A DNA stretch of 64,000 bases from Gari tellinella (Eukaryota > Mollusca > Bivalvia > Cardiida > Psammobiidae), in NCBI GenBank assembly GCA_922989275.2, contig OV277872.1, positions 28,040,119-28,104,118 of the forward strand, read 5' to 3'. Below are positions 1 to 11,816 of the stretch, piece by piece; position 1 is the stretch's first letter; each line of letters opens with the position of its first letter. The translations under genes and the position numbers were made by a program. The notes beneath the pieces were generated by a model that was not told where the DNA came from, made no database searches, and worked only from the letters and a program-made list of their open reading frames with translations.

Positions 1-114
1 CGCTGTTTCCCAAACAAATTAATTCTGTTTAACCTTTTCAGGACTGCAATCTCGTCTGCTTAAGTGACCTATTTGACCGTTTGCCAAACGCAACATAGTT
101 TGAACCAAGAAAAG

Positions 115-455
115 ACGATTTCCTCCCTACAAAAACGCTTGCCGCCCATCGTTTCCCAAACGAGATAATTATGTCTTACCTTTTTACGACTGCAATAACG
201 TCTGTTTAAAATTGTCGTCTGCTGTTTTTTCTCAAAGTTACGTAATTAACATTTTGACAAATCAGGGATAAAGATAAGTAGCTAACAGCTTGAACCCAGC
301 TCAGACGCCGTGTTACGTGACGTCCGATCTGTGTTCAAACTGTTTGCAAATGTAAACCGATTGGTTGAATATTCCTTCTCTAAAACAACTCCCTCTGAAC
401 AAAACACACAATTGTTGCCTCCCATTTGGTACCGTTGCAGAGAGGGAGCATGCAA
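115..455. repeat. degenerate CAGTGCTCCCTC-type MITE remnant
   Basis: The left end reads like the family's interior after the terminus (TTTCCTCCCTACAAAAACGC) and the right end is GAGAGGGAGCATGCAAAG, a decayed form of GAGGGAGCACTGTA. The interior has one half of the GATCAGACGCCG cassette (around 300-345). The termini are not clean, so the limits are approximate. Confidence 0.45.
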
Positions 456-989
456 AGTTTACCTAGTTATTATTGCCCCTCAATAACAAGCGTTTCCTTT
501 TACGTCAGCGACGGGCAGCTGCTTAACCCTTTTATTGCCAATTTTTACTGCCAACTTTTTCCCTTTTACGACAAATGTCCTCTGAAAGTGAATGTCAAAT
601 TTACAGTTTCCTAGTATGCAACTGAGGAGGATTGCTTAATTTAATCCTTTCCCTGATAGAAACGCCTTTTAGCGCATTGGATTTATTCCTCCACGAAAGA
701 AAATAGTTCCAATTTATATAATCATATAAGCATTCGCTGCTAAGATGAAAACGGTATTTGATTACCTTAGTAACCACTCAACGCAGTTGCTAAATAAGAG
801 CATTATATTGAAAATATGAGTCAATTTAATTTTTTTTATGAAACGCATGTCAACATATCCGAACCATGGTACTGTAGATTCATCATCAGATGTACTAGTT
901 AGCAGTGTCGTATATTTATCACTTTAAACAAGAAAAAAACAAACCATAGCAACTACTCAAAATGTATGCTAAATATTAGTAAATAACAG

Positions 990-2243
990 CATTGTATTGA
1001 AAGTACATGCAGAGGATCTTCTAACCGATCAGTAAGATTTAAAGGTGCTACTCTAAAATCTAGTTAATCCGGATGCCAAAAGATACATTTTCCATGAGAT
1101 GAAGATGTTTTATAAAAGGAAGAAAAAGTGTCATTAAAATTGATCGAAAATTATGGAAAATACGAATGAAATTGTAACCTTACCCTAAAATGACAAGTCA
1201 CAATGTCATGAATGACATTTGTCTGTTGGACTACCAGCTTTCATCGCGAAATTGGTGCCATATATAGCACTTAAATGATTTCTTTGAAAAAGTACTATCT
1301 AAGTATGGATTGAATATTGTTCAACTGGCACTGAAAGAAAAATACTGAGTCAACTCCTAGTCTGTTTTCTTATAATATGTAAAATATCAAAAATGCCATT
1401 AGCTGCCAGCAGTGGCTAAGTGACATTTACAGAATAATTTAAGAATGCCGTCCTAAACGGCTTAAGCGATGTACAATGTTAATGCATCTATAAAAAATGT
1501 GAATTTTGAGCCGCCGAGTTAAAATTTTGCTTTTAAACGATTAGCGTTGATGCCGTTAACGCAGTTACGTTACGTTATGTTGACATATTCGACGGCCGAG
1601 ACATGCGCGAGCAGTCACCGTAGACGCATGGAAACATACGAGCGATAGTGTGATGACCAAAATGAAAGATTCTGTATACGTGAGTTTTTCATCCGTAGGC
1701 GTTAATGACGTTACTCTCTTCAAATCCGGTCAGACAATATTTTTTCAAAACAAGCAGATATTGGCAAACAACATGTTGAAATGCGTTGCAGTGGGTGAAA
1801 TAAGATATTGATGTTTAATATTTAGCTTATGTAAACGATTTTATGGCACATAGGACGTAAAACGTCTATGGCGTTTACGTGGCATTTCTCGTTGGCTCTG
1901 AATACAACATTTTGAGTGCTCTTGAAATTAATACAATCCGCATTCTCGACATGTTAAATGTTTTTCTGTTAGGATGTTTGATGACCAACAAATAATCAAA
2001 AGCCGTGTTTACCAATGTCCCCATACACGCTTCGCACGTGCAAAATACCTAATTCGTCATATTTGGAGATATGACGTAACGTAGAGAGAGACTCAAAATT
2101 CAATAACTCGATTCAATGCACATTCAACCTAGTATTTGAAATAAAACTGATTACGTCAGTGTGCCATTTCCTGTAACGAAAAATATGAGTTTAAAAAGTC
2201 ATCGGTTAGAAGATCCTTTGAATGTATGTGTCAAATATAATGT
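990..2243. repeat. inverted-repeat-bounded non-coding segment
   Basis: A perfect 17-bp inverted pair (AGGATCTTCTAACCGAT at 1013-1029 and its complement at 2201-2217) sits in a longer, imperfect inverted match of about 40 bp at 990-1029 and 2201-2243. The roughly 1.2 kb between has no reading frame of note. It may be an old terminal-inverted-repeat element without coding capacity. The rest of 456-3106 shows no gene. Confidence 0.4.
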
Positions 2244-3108
2244 GTTTTAAGGTTAAAGACAAAAACCATTCAGAACAATGGTACTTTAGTGTCATTATCA
2301 TTTGTTATATAAAATTCTATTTTGACATTAAAAGAAAAATTGGTTACCTTAGCAACAACTCATAACAGTATGCTATAATAATATAATAATAATTTGAATG
2401 TCACGCAAACTGCCATCTGATATTTATTTATTACACAGAGCTTATCAACCCTGGTTTTGGATTCGTCATATTCGTACTTTATAAAAACATGTTGCGAATG
2501 ACAATTTAGGGCCGCCGTACACGTAACTTGGGGATATTGTTTATACACATCATTACAAGAGGGAAAGAAAAACGTAGATCTTATGACATTTATATTTAAG
2601 ACAAAGCGTCTTTTTCATTGTCTAGTTGGCGAACATAATATTCCAAAATGGTTGCAAATCGTTTGGAGGAAATGTAGCCGCCTGATTACCGTAATCTAGA
2701 TGAGACAGAGTATAATCAAGTTATCAAGACGCTTAATTTTTTGTAAGAAGTGGATAAAGGGAAGCAACTCGTACAGAAGATACGAGATTCACTTAGCAAA
2801 ATTTTGTCACATGGAGACAGTAGTTTTTTGGATATATGAAAAAGACACGCAAAATGTTTCATTTTGGTCTATGGGATTTTAACATTGTAAATCAAAGCGA
2901 GGTGTATTAACAAACGATAACGCCTGAACTACAATAGCGACGTTTACCTAACATATAGTTGTCGTCAACGTTTGTGCCTTAACTTAAGTTTTAGGCATAT
3001 TCAAATACAACACATACATTATGACATCTCATTTAATTCCTGAGCACACATTCTGTTAAAATTCCGTGATGTCCAAACTGTTTTTGATTAGTCATTATGT
3101 TGAGAGTA

Positions 3109-3301
3109 CAGTCGAACTTCGATATCTGGAACTCGTTTAAATCGAACATATCCGTATTTCAAAGTTAAAACGTGGCTTAGCCACGTTTTAACTTTGAAAT
3201 ATTGTTATGTTCAACCTAAACGAGCATGGAATATTTCAGTTCATGTGTCGAACTATCGGATAGTTCGAGTTAAGCAAGTTCGAAATATCGAAGTTCGACT
3301 G
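3109..3301. mobile_element. pogo-like MITE, copy 1
   Basis: The ends are CAGTCGAACTTCGATATC and its complement ATATCGAAGTTCGACTG, flanked by TA on both sides (3107-3108, 3302-3303). An internal palindrome (AAAGTTAAAACGTGGC and complement) lies near the left end. The total is 193 bp. The terminal motif and TA duplication are typical of pogo/Tc1-mariner non-autonomous elements. A second 193-bp copy lies at 24568-24760 in the opposite orientation. Confidence 0.8.
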
Positions 3302-3738
3302 TAGTTAAGGCGGTGTATGATATAAGAAGGATGTTGAAATATTATCGATAAGGGAAAATCTACCTTAATTAAGCTGGAACGAAATCTTCTTGATGTATGA
3401 TGGGCTACTTAGTTATAAGATAAGGTGACAGAAGCAATTTCAAACTTTGATGAGCTTATCTAAATCAAATCAGTTATCTAGGTATCATACTTTAAGGCTT
3501 TGATTCCTCATAAAACTCTTTGTATAATTTACACTTTCATCGTTAAATTAATCATTAGATATTTACCCCTACACCGCCATAGTGTATTCTGCTTTATCAT
3601 TATTGTCTACAATATCGTTTAAAGTTTATGTTAAGGGAGTTTCATTGACAACAATTCGAAATGGGCGTCAAACGGGTTGTTGGATCTTGATCAGACGCTG
3701 CGTTTCGCACTCCAAACTGTTTGCAAAGTCGACCTTAA

Positions 3739-3982
3739 CCCTTTCCCCCATAGAAGCGACCTTTAGCGTATTTAATTTATTCCTCCGCCGAAGAAAATAG
3801 TTCCAGTTCATACCCTCATGAACAATTACCATTACACATATTTAATATAGCCTAGCAGATTTTAGCTTAAAGCAGGCTGAAAGTAAAGCAGAATGTGCCT
3901 TAAGGCACATTCTGCTTTACTTTCAACCTGCTTGAAGTGGTCACCTGTCTTCAAAACTAGAAACAGGCTATGAGGTAAAGGG
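3739..3982 (+). mobile_element. TTAA-flanked MITE with AGCAGAATGTGCC hairpin, copy 1
   Basis: TTAA (3735-3738) is followed by CCCTTTCCCCCATAGAAGCG. The other end is GAGGTAAAGGG followed by TTAA (3983-3986). The centre is a near-perfect hairpin (AAAGTAAAGCAGAATGTGCC, then its complement). The TTAA target and CCCTTT/AAAGGG ends suggest a piggyBac-type non-autonomous element. Related copies: 19796-20039, 27545-27787 (inverted), 42806-43049 and 38980-39224 (inverted). Confidence 0.75.
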
Positions 3983-3986
3983 TTAA

Positions 3987-4539
3987 TCATCAACGGCAAC
4001 GCAAGGATTAATCAAAATATAATCTATGCGAGATTATGTTTACCGTCACCATGTTATGCTTTTCTCCTCTGCAAAAATTGTAATCAGCAGAATTGAACTT
4101 ATAAACTTTTATTCTGCATTTTCTACACACATAGCATCTGAGTGACAAACATTTAGGTCAGATGAATAACGGAGTTGTCTAGATCAAAACTGTTTGCAAC
4201 AATTAACATTATCTCGCCACTGAATGTACAGAAGTTTAATAATAATTTACCGCCACTAAATGATCTAAGAAATTACAAGATATATTCCAATTATTGTAAT
4301 TGTTCGTTGGCTAGTTAATACCTACGTTATCTATTTCATGAAAACCTTAACCGTGGCAGAGTGTTTTAACACTTTCACAGTGCACTGGTTGGTGTCTTGC
4401 TGCCTTTAGTTAAGCTAGTAAAGGCTTAGTGTGACTTAAGCGATTTACATTCAGTTCGGATACGATACGTTTTTGTGTGAAAAAAGTATTTCGCTTTCTC
4501 ACTTTGTGTTCCGTTTTCATTGATAAGCGTGCAACTACG
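3987..4539. other. upstream region of the first receptor gene
   Basis: No repeat family or coding exon is recognisable here. It should hold the promoter and 5' UTR of the receptor starting at 4540. I could not identify a convincing TATA box or initiator, and an upstream non-coding exon cannot be excluded. Confidence 0.3.
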
Positions 4540-5619
4540 ATGATAATGCCTAACTGGACTAATGTGAGCGATGGAATCAACAATTCTGTAGCTGATGGGT
4601 CCAACTATAGAAATACAATTATTTCTGATGCTCTAAAGTACCAAACAGAATTAGGCGTGTATGTGATTTTCATGCCAATATTTTGTACCTGTGGCATTTT
4701 GGGTAATGTTCTTGCTTTAGATGTGTTCCTGCATATGGCAAGGCGAAAGAAGCATTCAATTTACATCTTCATGTTTGCGCTTGTTACAATTGATTGCTTA
4801 ACTCTAATAGTATCGTTTCTATTGTCGATTCCCTATATCATAGGAGCATTCAATTTAGATCATCGCCTTCAGTTGGAAGTTTATTGGCTTGTTCCGATGA
4901 TATACAGCAGTTTGACTTTAAGGGCAACGAACGCAGCAACGTTGATACTAATGTCTATTGAGAGGCTGCTAGCCATGCGTTCACCCTATCTGGTGAAGGA
5001 TACAGCACTTGCAAAATACCCAATTCAAATTCTCGTTGTCGTTTTCGTGATCATTGCGCTTGGCTTGCTCCCGCTGCCGATCTGTGTAGAAGTTGGGTCA
5101 TCAGTTGGACAGGATGGGCGAAGAGTAAGTCAACTAGTAGGCAGGAGAGACATGGAGCAAATACTGAACCTTTTCTTCCTCCTAGAGACGATTATCTGTG
5201 AGTTTCTCCCCTACATTATTTTGCTTTGTCTTAACCTAGGAATAGCGTTTCAATACAAACGCATCATTCGCGAACGGAGCAGAAATACCGCATCAGTTTC
5301 AGCGATGGAAATGCGCGTGATGTCAACAGTCATAGTTATTATTTTCATGTACACACTCTTCAAACTGCCACAAATAGCTCTACAAGTGACATGTTTTATT
5401 AATGACACATTTTTCATGGGAGGATCAGAGTCGAACGTGTTTTTTTTCTTTACAGATATATGTTACGTATTCAATGTTGTTAATTGTTCTATTGACTTCA
5501 TAATCTATATTTTAATGTCTGCTCCATACAGACAATTGTTTACAGAGCGGTTCTGTCGATGTTGTCAGGTTCAAGTGGTAGCGCCAGTTCCAGGAACAGT
5601 AGTAGTTAGTGTAAAATGA
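4540..5619 (+). CDS. class A (rhodopsin-like) G protein-coupled receptor, orphan peptide-receptor-like, paralogue 1
   Basis: A predicted plasma-membrane receptor of 359 residues in one exon. The frame opens earlier with GTG at 4477, but the first ATG is 4540, so I start there; ATG 4546 is the alternative. The N-terminus has glycosylation sequons at N5, N8 and N14. TM1 carries CGILGN (51-56), TM2 LVTID (D85), ICL2 ERL (141-143) in place of DRY, TM5 FLPY (222-225), TM6 FKLP (274-277) and TM7 NCSIDFIIY (315-323). Helix 8 is YRQLFTERF, followed by CRCC, a likely palmitoylation site. The TM3 disulphide cysteine and the proline of NPxxY are missing, so this is an atypical class A member resembling invertebrate FMRFamide/peptide-type receptors. 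It shares the NTIISDA block and TM1-TM2 with the receptors at 9164 and 20881. The ligand is unknown. AATAAA at 5661-5666 could be its poly(A) signal. Confidence 0.9.
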   Translation: MIMPNWTNVSDGINNSVADGSNYRNTIISDALKYQTELGVYVIFMPIFCTCGILGNVLALDVFLHMARRKKHSIYIFMFALVTIDCLTLIVSFLLSIPYIIGAFNLDHRLQLEVYWLVPMIYSSLTLRATNAATLILMSIERLLAMRSPYLVKDTALAKYPIQILVVVFVIIALGLLPLPICVEVGSSVGQDGRRVSQLVGRRDMEQILNLFFLLETIICEFLPYIILLCLNLGIAFQYKRIIRERSRNTASVSAMEMRVMSTVIVIIFMYTLFKLPQIALQVTCFINDTFFMGGSESNVFFFFTDICYVFNVVNCSIDFIIYILMSAPYRQLFTERFCRCCQVQVVAPVPGTVVVSVK

Positions 5620-5660
5620 GACAGCTACACTGCTACAGTGAAAACAACATTATCCGTTCA

Positions 5661-5818
5661 AATAAATAGAGGATAATCATTTTCTTTGGATTGATATGAA
5701 AAGTATATCACGAGAATGGGTTGTTATCTGGTTAAAAAACGAGTCCGCAGGATAACAACCCATTTCAGTGATATATTTTTTCATATCTATTAAAAGGAAT
5801 TGATTATTCTATTTATTA
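5661..5818. repeat. long palindrome (fold-back MITE), intact copy
   Basis: The arms AATAAATAGAGGATAATC... and ...GATTATTCTATTTATT pair over almost the whole length, through the GGGTTGTTATC / GATAACAACCC segment around a short loop near 5740. It begins about 40 bp after the receptor stop codon, so the receptor's 3' UTR probably runs into it. A second copy at 42700-43110 is split by a later insertion. Confidence 0.75.
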
Positions 5819-7593
5819 TATATATTTTAATGACGTTTTTACAGAAAAAACACACAAAATTAATTATTTACCCGCGACGTCACAAAAATTATTATGATGA
5901 TATCAACAGTGACGATATCAAATTTATCTAACTGAGAAATCTCTATAAATAGTCAATATGTATGTAATAAAGACGTTTATTCAAAAAACGCTAATCCACT
6001 ACAAACAGTTTGAAGCCATTCCAGGTGCCTGTTTCAAAAAATAGTGTACGACAAAAACGTTCGTAAGTCAAAATTAGAAATAAATTTCATTTCTGATTTC
6101 ACTATCTAATACTGTCTGGTACCATCTCTTTGGAATCGTCTTTTCAAGATGTCACAAAACAAGATTTGATGGAGAAATAAATAATAATTGAGATTTTATA
6201 ATCTGACTTACAACAGCAGGTGTCAAATTCCATGTTTTTGGTTTGTCTTTCAGATCAAATTAAATCCTTTGCATTTTCTATATTGTATTGCAATTCCTTT
6301 GCGTAGCGTTAACGTTTAAACGGGAAAGAGTAACGTTTTACCTATTATATTGCAACAAATAGTGTAAAACTGTATAGTGTGAATCTATTTCATGCTTTGA
6401 AGGGATTATATTCAATCCCTTCTTTGAATAATGACATTTTTCGAAGGGCTTTACTTCAATCCATCCTTTGAATAATGTTGTAATAATTATCGATTTTTGT
6501 TTTAGAAAGGCGCTACACGTTCACTTAATGCAAGAAAATTAAGTTTCACCCCTTTACCCCTCATAGTCTGGCTTTTGTTTGGAAGAACGGCTTCGACTCA
6601 AAGCTGACGGAAAGTCAAACTAAATTTGCCGTTAGGTACATTCTGATTTACTTTCAGCCAGTTTAGTTTCTATCTACTAGATATGGAATACATTTCTTGT
6701 GGTGTATATTTATAAGTGTATAATCTGACACTTTTAGCTTCAGTGTCAAACATCGTATTTATACAGTATCGGGGTAAGCAATATCAACTTTGCCAAATGT
6801 CTTTACATCTCAAACTAAAAATCTACACTTAGTTCCAGATTAGCTTTTTTGATAACCCCTTTGTAGTAGTGATGACATCTATTTTAAGCATTTGCGTCTG
6901 ATCTTCTTTTCTTCAATTTAAAAGTAAATTACTTAAATTAATATCAAAATGAGTGTTTCATGATTTAATCATTAATTGATGTACGGTTTTGATTTGCTCT
7001 TTGAAATACAACTATGGAACTTACATAATGATCGCAGTGAAGAACGTAATATTGAATTTGATATTTCGGTAGTTGCTATATCGACTTATAGTATGTTTCG
7101 TGCTCAAATGTTATATAGCGTAACGCAGCGTCTATTCAGGAACCAGATGGATTGGTACTCGCACTTTACTTCTGCTTTCTTATAATTCAAGTCAGAACAA
7201 TTTGAGTAGTGAAAAATGGTAAAATGTATCGGTTATGCAGTGCAAGGGTTATACTGACTGATGTTTTGATATATATTATATTATTTGATGAAATAAATAT
7301 TAGACGCATGTATAACCATCAACACATTATAGAGATCGTGCGTGGTTGTGTGTGTGCGCGTGTGATATGCATCAGCGTTGTACACATTTCAAAGCTTATA
7401 TAAATTCAATTTTACCGTAACAAGACCGTTCTGCCACCATACACTCTTTGTATGCTGGGTGTTATTGGCGACTGCAAAGTTTGTGGTCAACTACTGTTTA
7501 AAACGCATCACGCGGCGTCTCATTAGAATCCAAACTTTTTGCAAGGGGTGTCCTGGTTTCGCTATTAGCATGCAAGAGTTATTAGTGTTTTCT
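5819..7593. other. intergenic, no gene seen
   Basis: AT-rich. A degraded relative of the AGCAGAATG hairpin element can be made out around 6540-6680 (ACCCCTTTACCCC then TACATTCTGATTTACTTTCAGCC). Short frames at 6976-7641 have no recognisable protein features and I do not call them. Confidence 0.35.
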
Positions 7594-8080
7594 TCTGACC
7601 TGTCAGAGTTATTTTTAGATTGGAACATTCTAAAATTTTGAAAGGGATAATCACCGTACTCGTTGATTTCCGTACGGTCAGCCAGGGATACGGAAAGCTG
7701 TATTTATTGTGTGTAATGTACAGTAGAGAAGACATTTTTATTTCCCGAATAAACGCAAACACAATGCACTTAACTGTAGAAAATTAATTTTATCTTTTTA
7801 ATCTTGGTGCCAAACAGGTTGGAGCCTGATCAGACGTCGGGTTACCCGGCGTCTGATCTGGCTCCAACCTGTTTGCAATGGACATAATAGGTTTTAGCAT
7901 AAGCACGTTTATTGAGAATGAATAACATTTCAGTAAAATTAGCGCAGCTGTCTCGTGCTGCACGAGGATCATGGTTATCTCAAGTTGGAAAGTGTGCGAC
8001 TATATAGATCCGATGTTACCTTGCTTACCTATTTACCATTATTAACTATTCTGTTCTAAAAATAACTCTGACAGGTCAGA
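7594..8080. repeat. 26-bp perfect inverted repeat enclosing a GATCAGACG hairpin
   Basis: The left arm 7594-7619 (TCTGACCTGTCAGAG followed by TTATTTTTAGA) is exactly complementary to 8055-8080. Between them, 7795-7935 is a truncated CAGTGGAGAA-type MITE with the GGGTTACCC version of the hairpin (about 7812-7878). This looks like one element inserted into another. The remainder up to 8700 shows nothing. Confidence 0.6.
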
Positions 8081-9163
8081 AAAATCGGACAATACCATAC
8101 TTACAAACTTTGATCAGAAACGCAATTATCAAAATACTTATTGCTCTCATAAATCTTAAATGATTTTGAAATGAAGCCGGTCTAAAAAGCATGACGTTGA
8201 TTTGAATATCAAAACGTCAATTGTGATATTAGCAGCATATATACTTTTTTAAATAATGAAATCTATGATCTTTAAATATATTAGAGACCAACACAAGTCA
8301 ATAATATTTATTCTTATTGCAAAGAAGCCATGCTATGAATGCGCATAGAAATAACTAACGCATTTACTTCCATGGCGCCATCGACTTACAATACTCGCCG
8401 TCTGCTCTTATTGACCAATTTTTGATTTCGTGCAGATAAAATGCAAAATACCCACAGGGCTACCAAAGTTAAGGATTCTAATAAGGCATCGTTTATATAT
8501 ATCAACACATACGTTAATATCGCGGTGTTGAGTAAATGGGAGACGCTGATTTTGGCAATAAAATAGTTCAAATGAATTCATCTATTACAACGATTATGAA
8601 TGTATCTTTAAATATCTATATAAAATATGACTTCTGTCAGGAAAGAATGGATTTCAGAAGTGGCTTATGTATAGCAAATTATCAAAAGTTGTTTGATCTT
8701 TGATTTATTTTCAATTATTTTCTAATAAGCGTATGACTAAACATTCAGCATACTTACTTAGCCTGTAATAGCTTTCTTCTGATGTGACAATATCAAAAGA
8801 AATGATAATTTGCCATGCTTGTATGGGTGTGTCGAGATAACCTAATTATATAACGATTGCTCATTGGATAAGGTTTCTAACTGATATCCTGAAACGAAAA
8901 CGTACAATAATCGAGATAATTGCCGTGGAATACGCTATTCGTTCTTTTCTAAAGGAAGGAAATATAAACACTTTGCAATGGCATCTGATTGAAATCTAAG
9001 GAAAACTTTATACTTGTTCTTTCTAGTACCTGCAAGAGAGAAGAGAGGTGTACGTTTTTCTCGAACGCAAACATTTGGCATGAAGTATAAGTGAACATGG
9101 CTTATGATTTGTAATTGACTCCGTGTGACATATCTTTATCTCAGCGAACCTTCTTACTCTACA

Positions 9164-10246
9164 ATGTGTTCATTCAATGTGCTTGCAAACTTAAGCAAAT
9201 GTAATGAGAGTGAAGTTAACAGTACATTCATTACCTTAGAGCAAGAAATCAGAAATACAATCATTTCAGACGCACAGAGGAGTATTGTAGAATTTAGCAT
9301 TAGTGTTCTTTTTCTGCCGGTTTTTTGTATTTTCGGGATCGTTGGAAATTCTCTTGCTTTTATTGTGTTCGTGGAGATGGCTCGAAAAATGGAACAGTCA
9401 ATTTACATCTATATGTCCGCGCTTGTTACCGTTGATTCTATGTACATGTTTGTGATTATTCTACGGTCTATCCCTATTGCAATAGGAGTTTATAGCACGC
9501 ACCAGGGTTTCATGTTGAAAACGATTACTCGCATTCCGACAGTATATCTGGAATTGTGCTTTATAACCATGAATGAAGCAACGTTAATATTGATGTCCCT
9601 TGAAAGGCTAATTGCTATTCGGTCACCATTTCTGGTTAAAGAAACTGTGCTAGCAAAGTATCCTATGCGAATTCTTGCTACAGTCTTTGCAGTAATTGCT
9701 CTCGGGCTTTTACCTTTGCCATTCTGTGCGGAAGTGAAAGAAACCATTACCGCAAATGAAACGTATTCATTTAAAGTCGTGCCTAAAGAAAACATGGATG
9801 AGTTCGTGTTCTATTTCTTCCTTATGGAGACAATTACATGTGAGTTTCTACCTTATATAACTTTGATTTGTCTGAATATTGGAATATATTTACAGTATAG
9901 AATAACCGTTCGAAAACGAAAGTTCATTGTCTCAAGACTAAACTGCAGCAGCAACTTTGATACTCAGCTTCGTTTGATGACGTCCGTGGCAGTTATAATA
10001 TTCCTCTACACTGTCTCAAAGCTGCCGCAGATGTCTATTCAGGTGTTGTCTCTTGTTGATTCCAAGTACTCATTTGAAGGATCAGAGTCAAACCTGTATT
10101 GGCTCATTGCAGAAATATCGAACACTCTAATAGCTTTCAATTGTTCTATGGATTTTATAGTATATATTCTTAAATCTCCCCTATATAGACAACGGTTTAA
10201 AGAGAGATTCTGCCAATGTTCCAATGGTGCAGGATTAATTTCCTAG
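9164..10246 (+). CDS. class A G protein-coupled receptor, paralogue 2
   Basis: A single-exon seven-transmembrane receptor of 360 residues. Translation from ATG 9164 (A at -3) is preferred to the upstream in-frame GTG at 9125. N-glycosylation sequons are N9, N14, N19 and N198. Landmarks are FGIVGN in TM1 (57-62), LVTVD in TM2 (D91), LERL at the TM3 end (146-149), CEFLPY in TM5 (226-231), SKLP in TM6 (285-288), NCSMDFIVY in TM7 (326-334), and YRQRFKERFC then C352 in helix 8. The TM3 disulphide cysteine and the NPxxY proline are absent, as in its paralogues. By eye it is about 85% identical to the receptor at 20881. Its C-terminus is shorter: a TAG at 10244 stands where the paralogue has GAG, and the paralogue's own stop is lost downstream. 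Ligand unknown; probably peptide. Confidence 0.92.
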   Translation: MCSFNVLANLSKCNESEVNSTFITLEQEIRNTIISDAQRSIVEFSISVLFLPVFCIFGIVGNSLAFIVFVEMARKMEQSIYIYMSALVTVDSMYMFVIILRSIPIAIGVYSTHQGFMLKTITRIPTVYLELCFITMNEATLILMSLERLIAIRSPFLVKETVLAKYPMRILATVFAVIALGLLPLPFCAEVKETITANETYSFKVVPKENMDEFVFYFFLMETITCEFLPYITLICLNIGIYLQYRITVRKRKFIVSRLNCSSNFDTQLRLMTSVAVIIFLYTVSKLPQMSIQVLSLVDSKYSFEGSESNLYWLIAEISNTLIAFNCSMDFIVYILKSPLYRQRFKERFCQCSNGAGLIS

Positions 10247-10541
10247 ATAGCCACAGTGTTTCCAGAACTTGAACTCACGACTGAAACTTTCAATGAACAA
10301 TTCCAGGTTTCATTCAGATCTATATAAAGATTGACCATTTAGGGTTTAACAATATATTGAAAGTTAACAAACCATGTATATCCTAATCAGAGGCCTCCTC
10401 CATTAGCCCTCCGATTAGGCTTTTCACTGTTTGCATATAATATTTGTACTATTCAGACGTACAGTGTTTGTTATACCCGTATGTACTCGCCAGGGTCTTT
10501 ATATGTTTATATTTGTCCTAAGCTATTGACAACAGGATTTA

Positions 10542-10547
10542 AATAAA
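10542..10547 (+). other. candidate poly(A) signal AATAAA for paralogue 2
   Basis: AATAAA about 295 bp after the stop codon, in the region shared with copy B. In copy B the same position reads AAAAAC, so the signal is either not conserved or not used. Confidence 0.35.
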
Positions 10548-11123
10548 CAAATACAGTTTGCAATCAGCCTGTTTTACTCTTTGTTAATAGGATTGTTTAT
10601 CAAATTCATAGCAAAGTTATAAACTGTCCAAAACCAAATATGAAAGTTGGTGAAGGGGCCCTTTGATCTAGGTATTCATGGTTTGAATAGGACACATGTG
10701 TTTTTTCTCGTACACTGTTTGTAAATGTCACATATACACGTCATTAAGAATACATGAGTTGAGCACATATGTATTTAGAGGGAGAAAACGCTTTACATGT
10801 CTTAACGTTTGCTGAAATGTTACTGTCAATGAAACCAAAATAGTCTTTCCATAAAAATATATAAAAAACCCATCTCTTGGAGGTCTAAGAGAGAGAAAGT
10901 GGACAATTTTATAGAAGGTGGCCGTTTAAAAAGCTTTAAAATCGTTTCCTTTTTCCTACATAGAGCTGTCATGAATTGTATATAGATCTAGATCTATTCA
11001 CACACGCACTCGTACAGTTAAGAGTACGCTCGTTCTATGCAAACAGTGCACATCCATATCAGAAAGCTCATTAGAGGCCACACTAATTATCAGTTTGCAG
11101 TTTATATTGTAAATCTATTTTAA

Positions 11124-11328
11124 CCCTTAGCCTGCCACGCACGACTTAGCTCCATATGCAAACAGCTTGGATCCGGATGAGACGCCGAGTAACTCGGCGT
11201 CTCATCCGGATCCAAGCTGTTTGACACTCGGACAACATTTTCAGCAATTTTGAGCAACTTTGAAGCACTTTGAAACTTGAAGCAGACGAGAAATACAGCA
11301 GACGACAATTTATTTGGCGGGCTAAGGG
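11124..11328. mobile_element. TTAA-flanked MITE with GATCAGACGCCG hairpin (GAGTAACTC loop)
   Basis: TTAA (11120-11123) precedes CCCTTAGCCTGCC, and GGCGGGCTAAGGG precedes TTAA (11329-11332). The centre is the near-perfect hairpin AGCTTGGATCCGGATGAGAC and complement. The loop-proximal stem is GAG/CTC here instead of the usual GCG/CGC. Same class as 17281-17484, 23958-24166, 54950-55154 and 58897-59097. Confidence 0.75.
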
Positions 11329-11689
11329 TTAACATCGGAATCAATGAAAGAAGCTGATTAGAAAATCAAATTATTTAGAAGGTGAACGATAATGTTTATT
11401 TTAAATCTATTGATGGTGACGAGTGTACTCGTCTTTTCGGAGTAGTGTATATGTAGAAAACATATCTATCAAATGCAAACAGTGGATACTCAGTTCAGAC
11501 CCCTCTAATCAGGGTCTGTACGATTTGCAATTTTACAATGTATTTTTCGTATTCAACTAATATATAAATTGTTTTTCATTAAACGTGTAAGAGATTAGGC
11601 GGTGAGTGGAAGAAGGATGTCAAGTACTCGTAATATGTATATCTTAACATTCTTTAACTAGCTTTAATAATACCATAATTGTCTATTGT

Positions 11690-11816
11690 GATAACTCCAT
11701 GTATTGTGATGTATTGTCGATGTTAAAAGCTCTACAGAGCTTATGTTATATTGTTTATATGTACCGACAGAAAATAAAGCTTTTGTATTTGTATTTGTAT
11801 TGTATTTGTATTTAGA
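11690..11816 (+). mobile_element. probable non-LTR retrotransposon 3' tail
   Basis: The segment ends with AATAAAGCTTTTG and then repeats of TTTGTA/TTGTAT (about 11783-11815). A poly(A)-like signal followed directly by a short tandem tail is typical of CR1/L2-like LINE or LINE-dependent SINE 3' ends. No reverse transcriptase is visible upstream. Confidence 0.4.

Noticed and set aside
4477..4539. Upstream in-frame extension of the first receptor (and of those at 9125 and 20842) starting at GTG
   Set aside because: These starts are GTG, which is not a usual nuclear initiation codon in animals. The first ATG in each frame gives a sensible receptor N-terminus.
9490..9795. 101-codon antisense frame in paralogue 2, with an equivalent at 21207-21512 in paralogue 3
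   Set aside because: Both are exact shadows of the receptor coding strand, and conservation follows from the sense protein.
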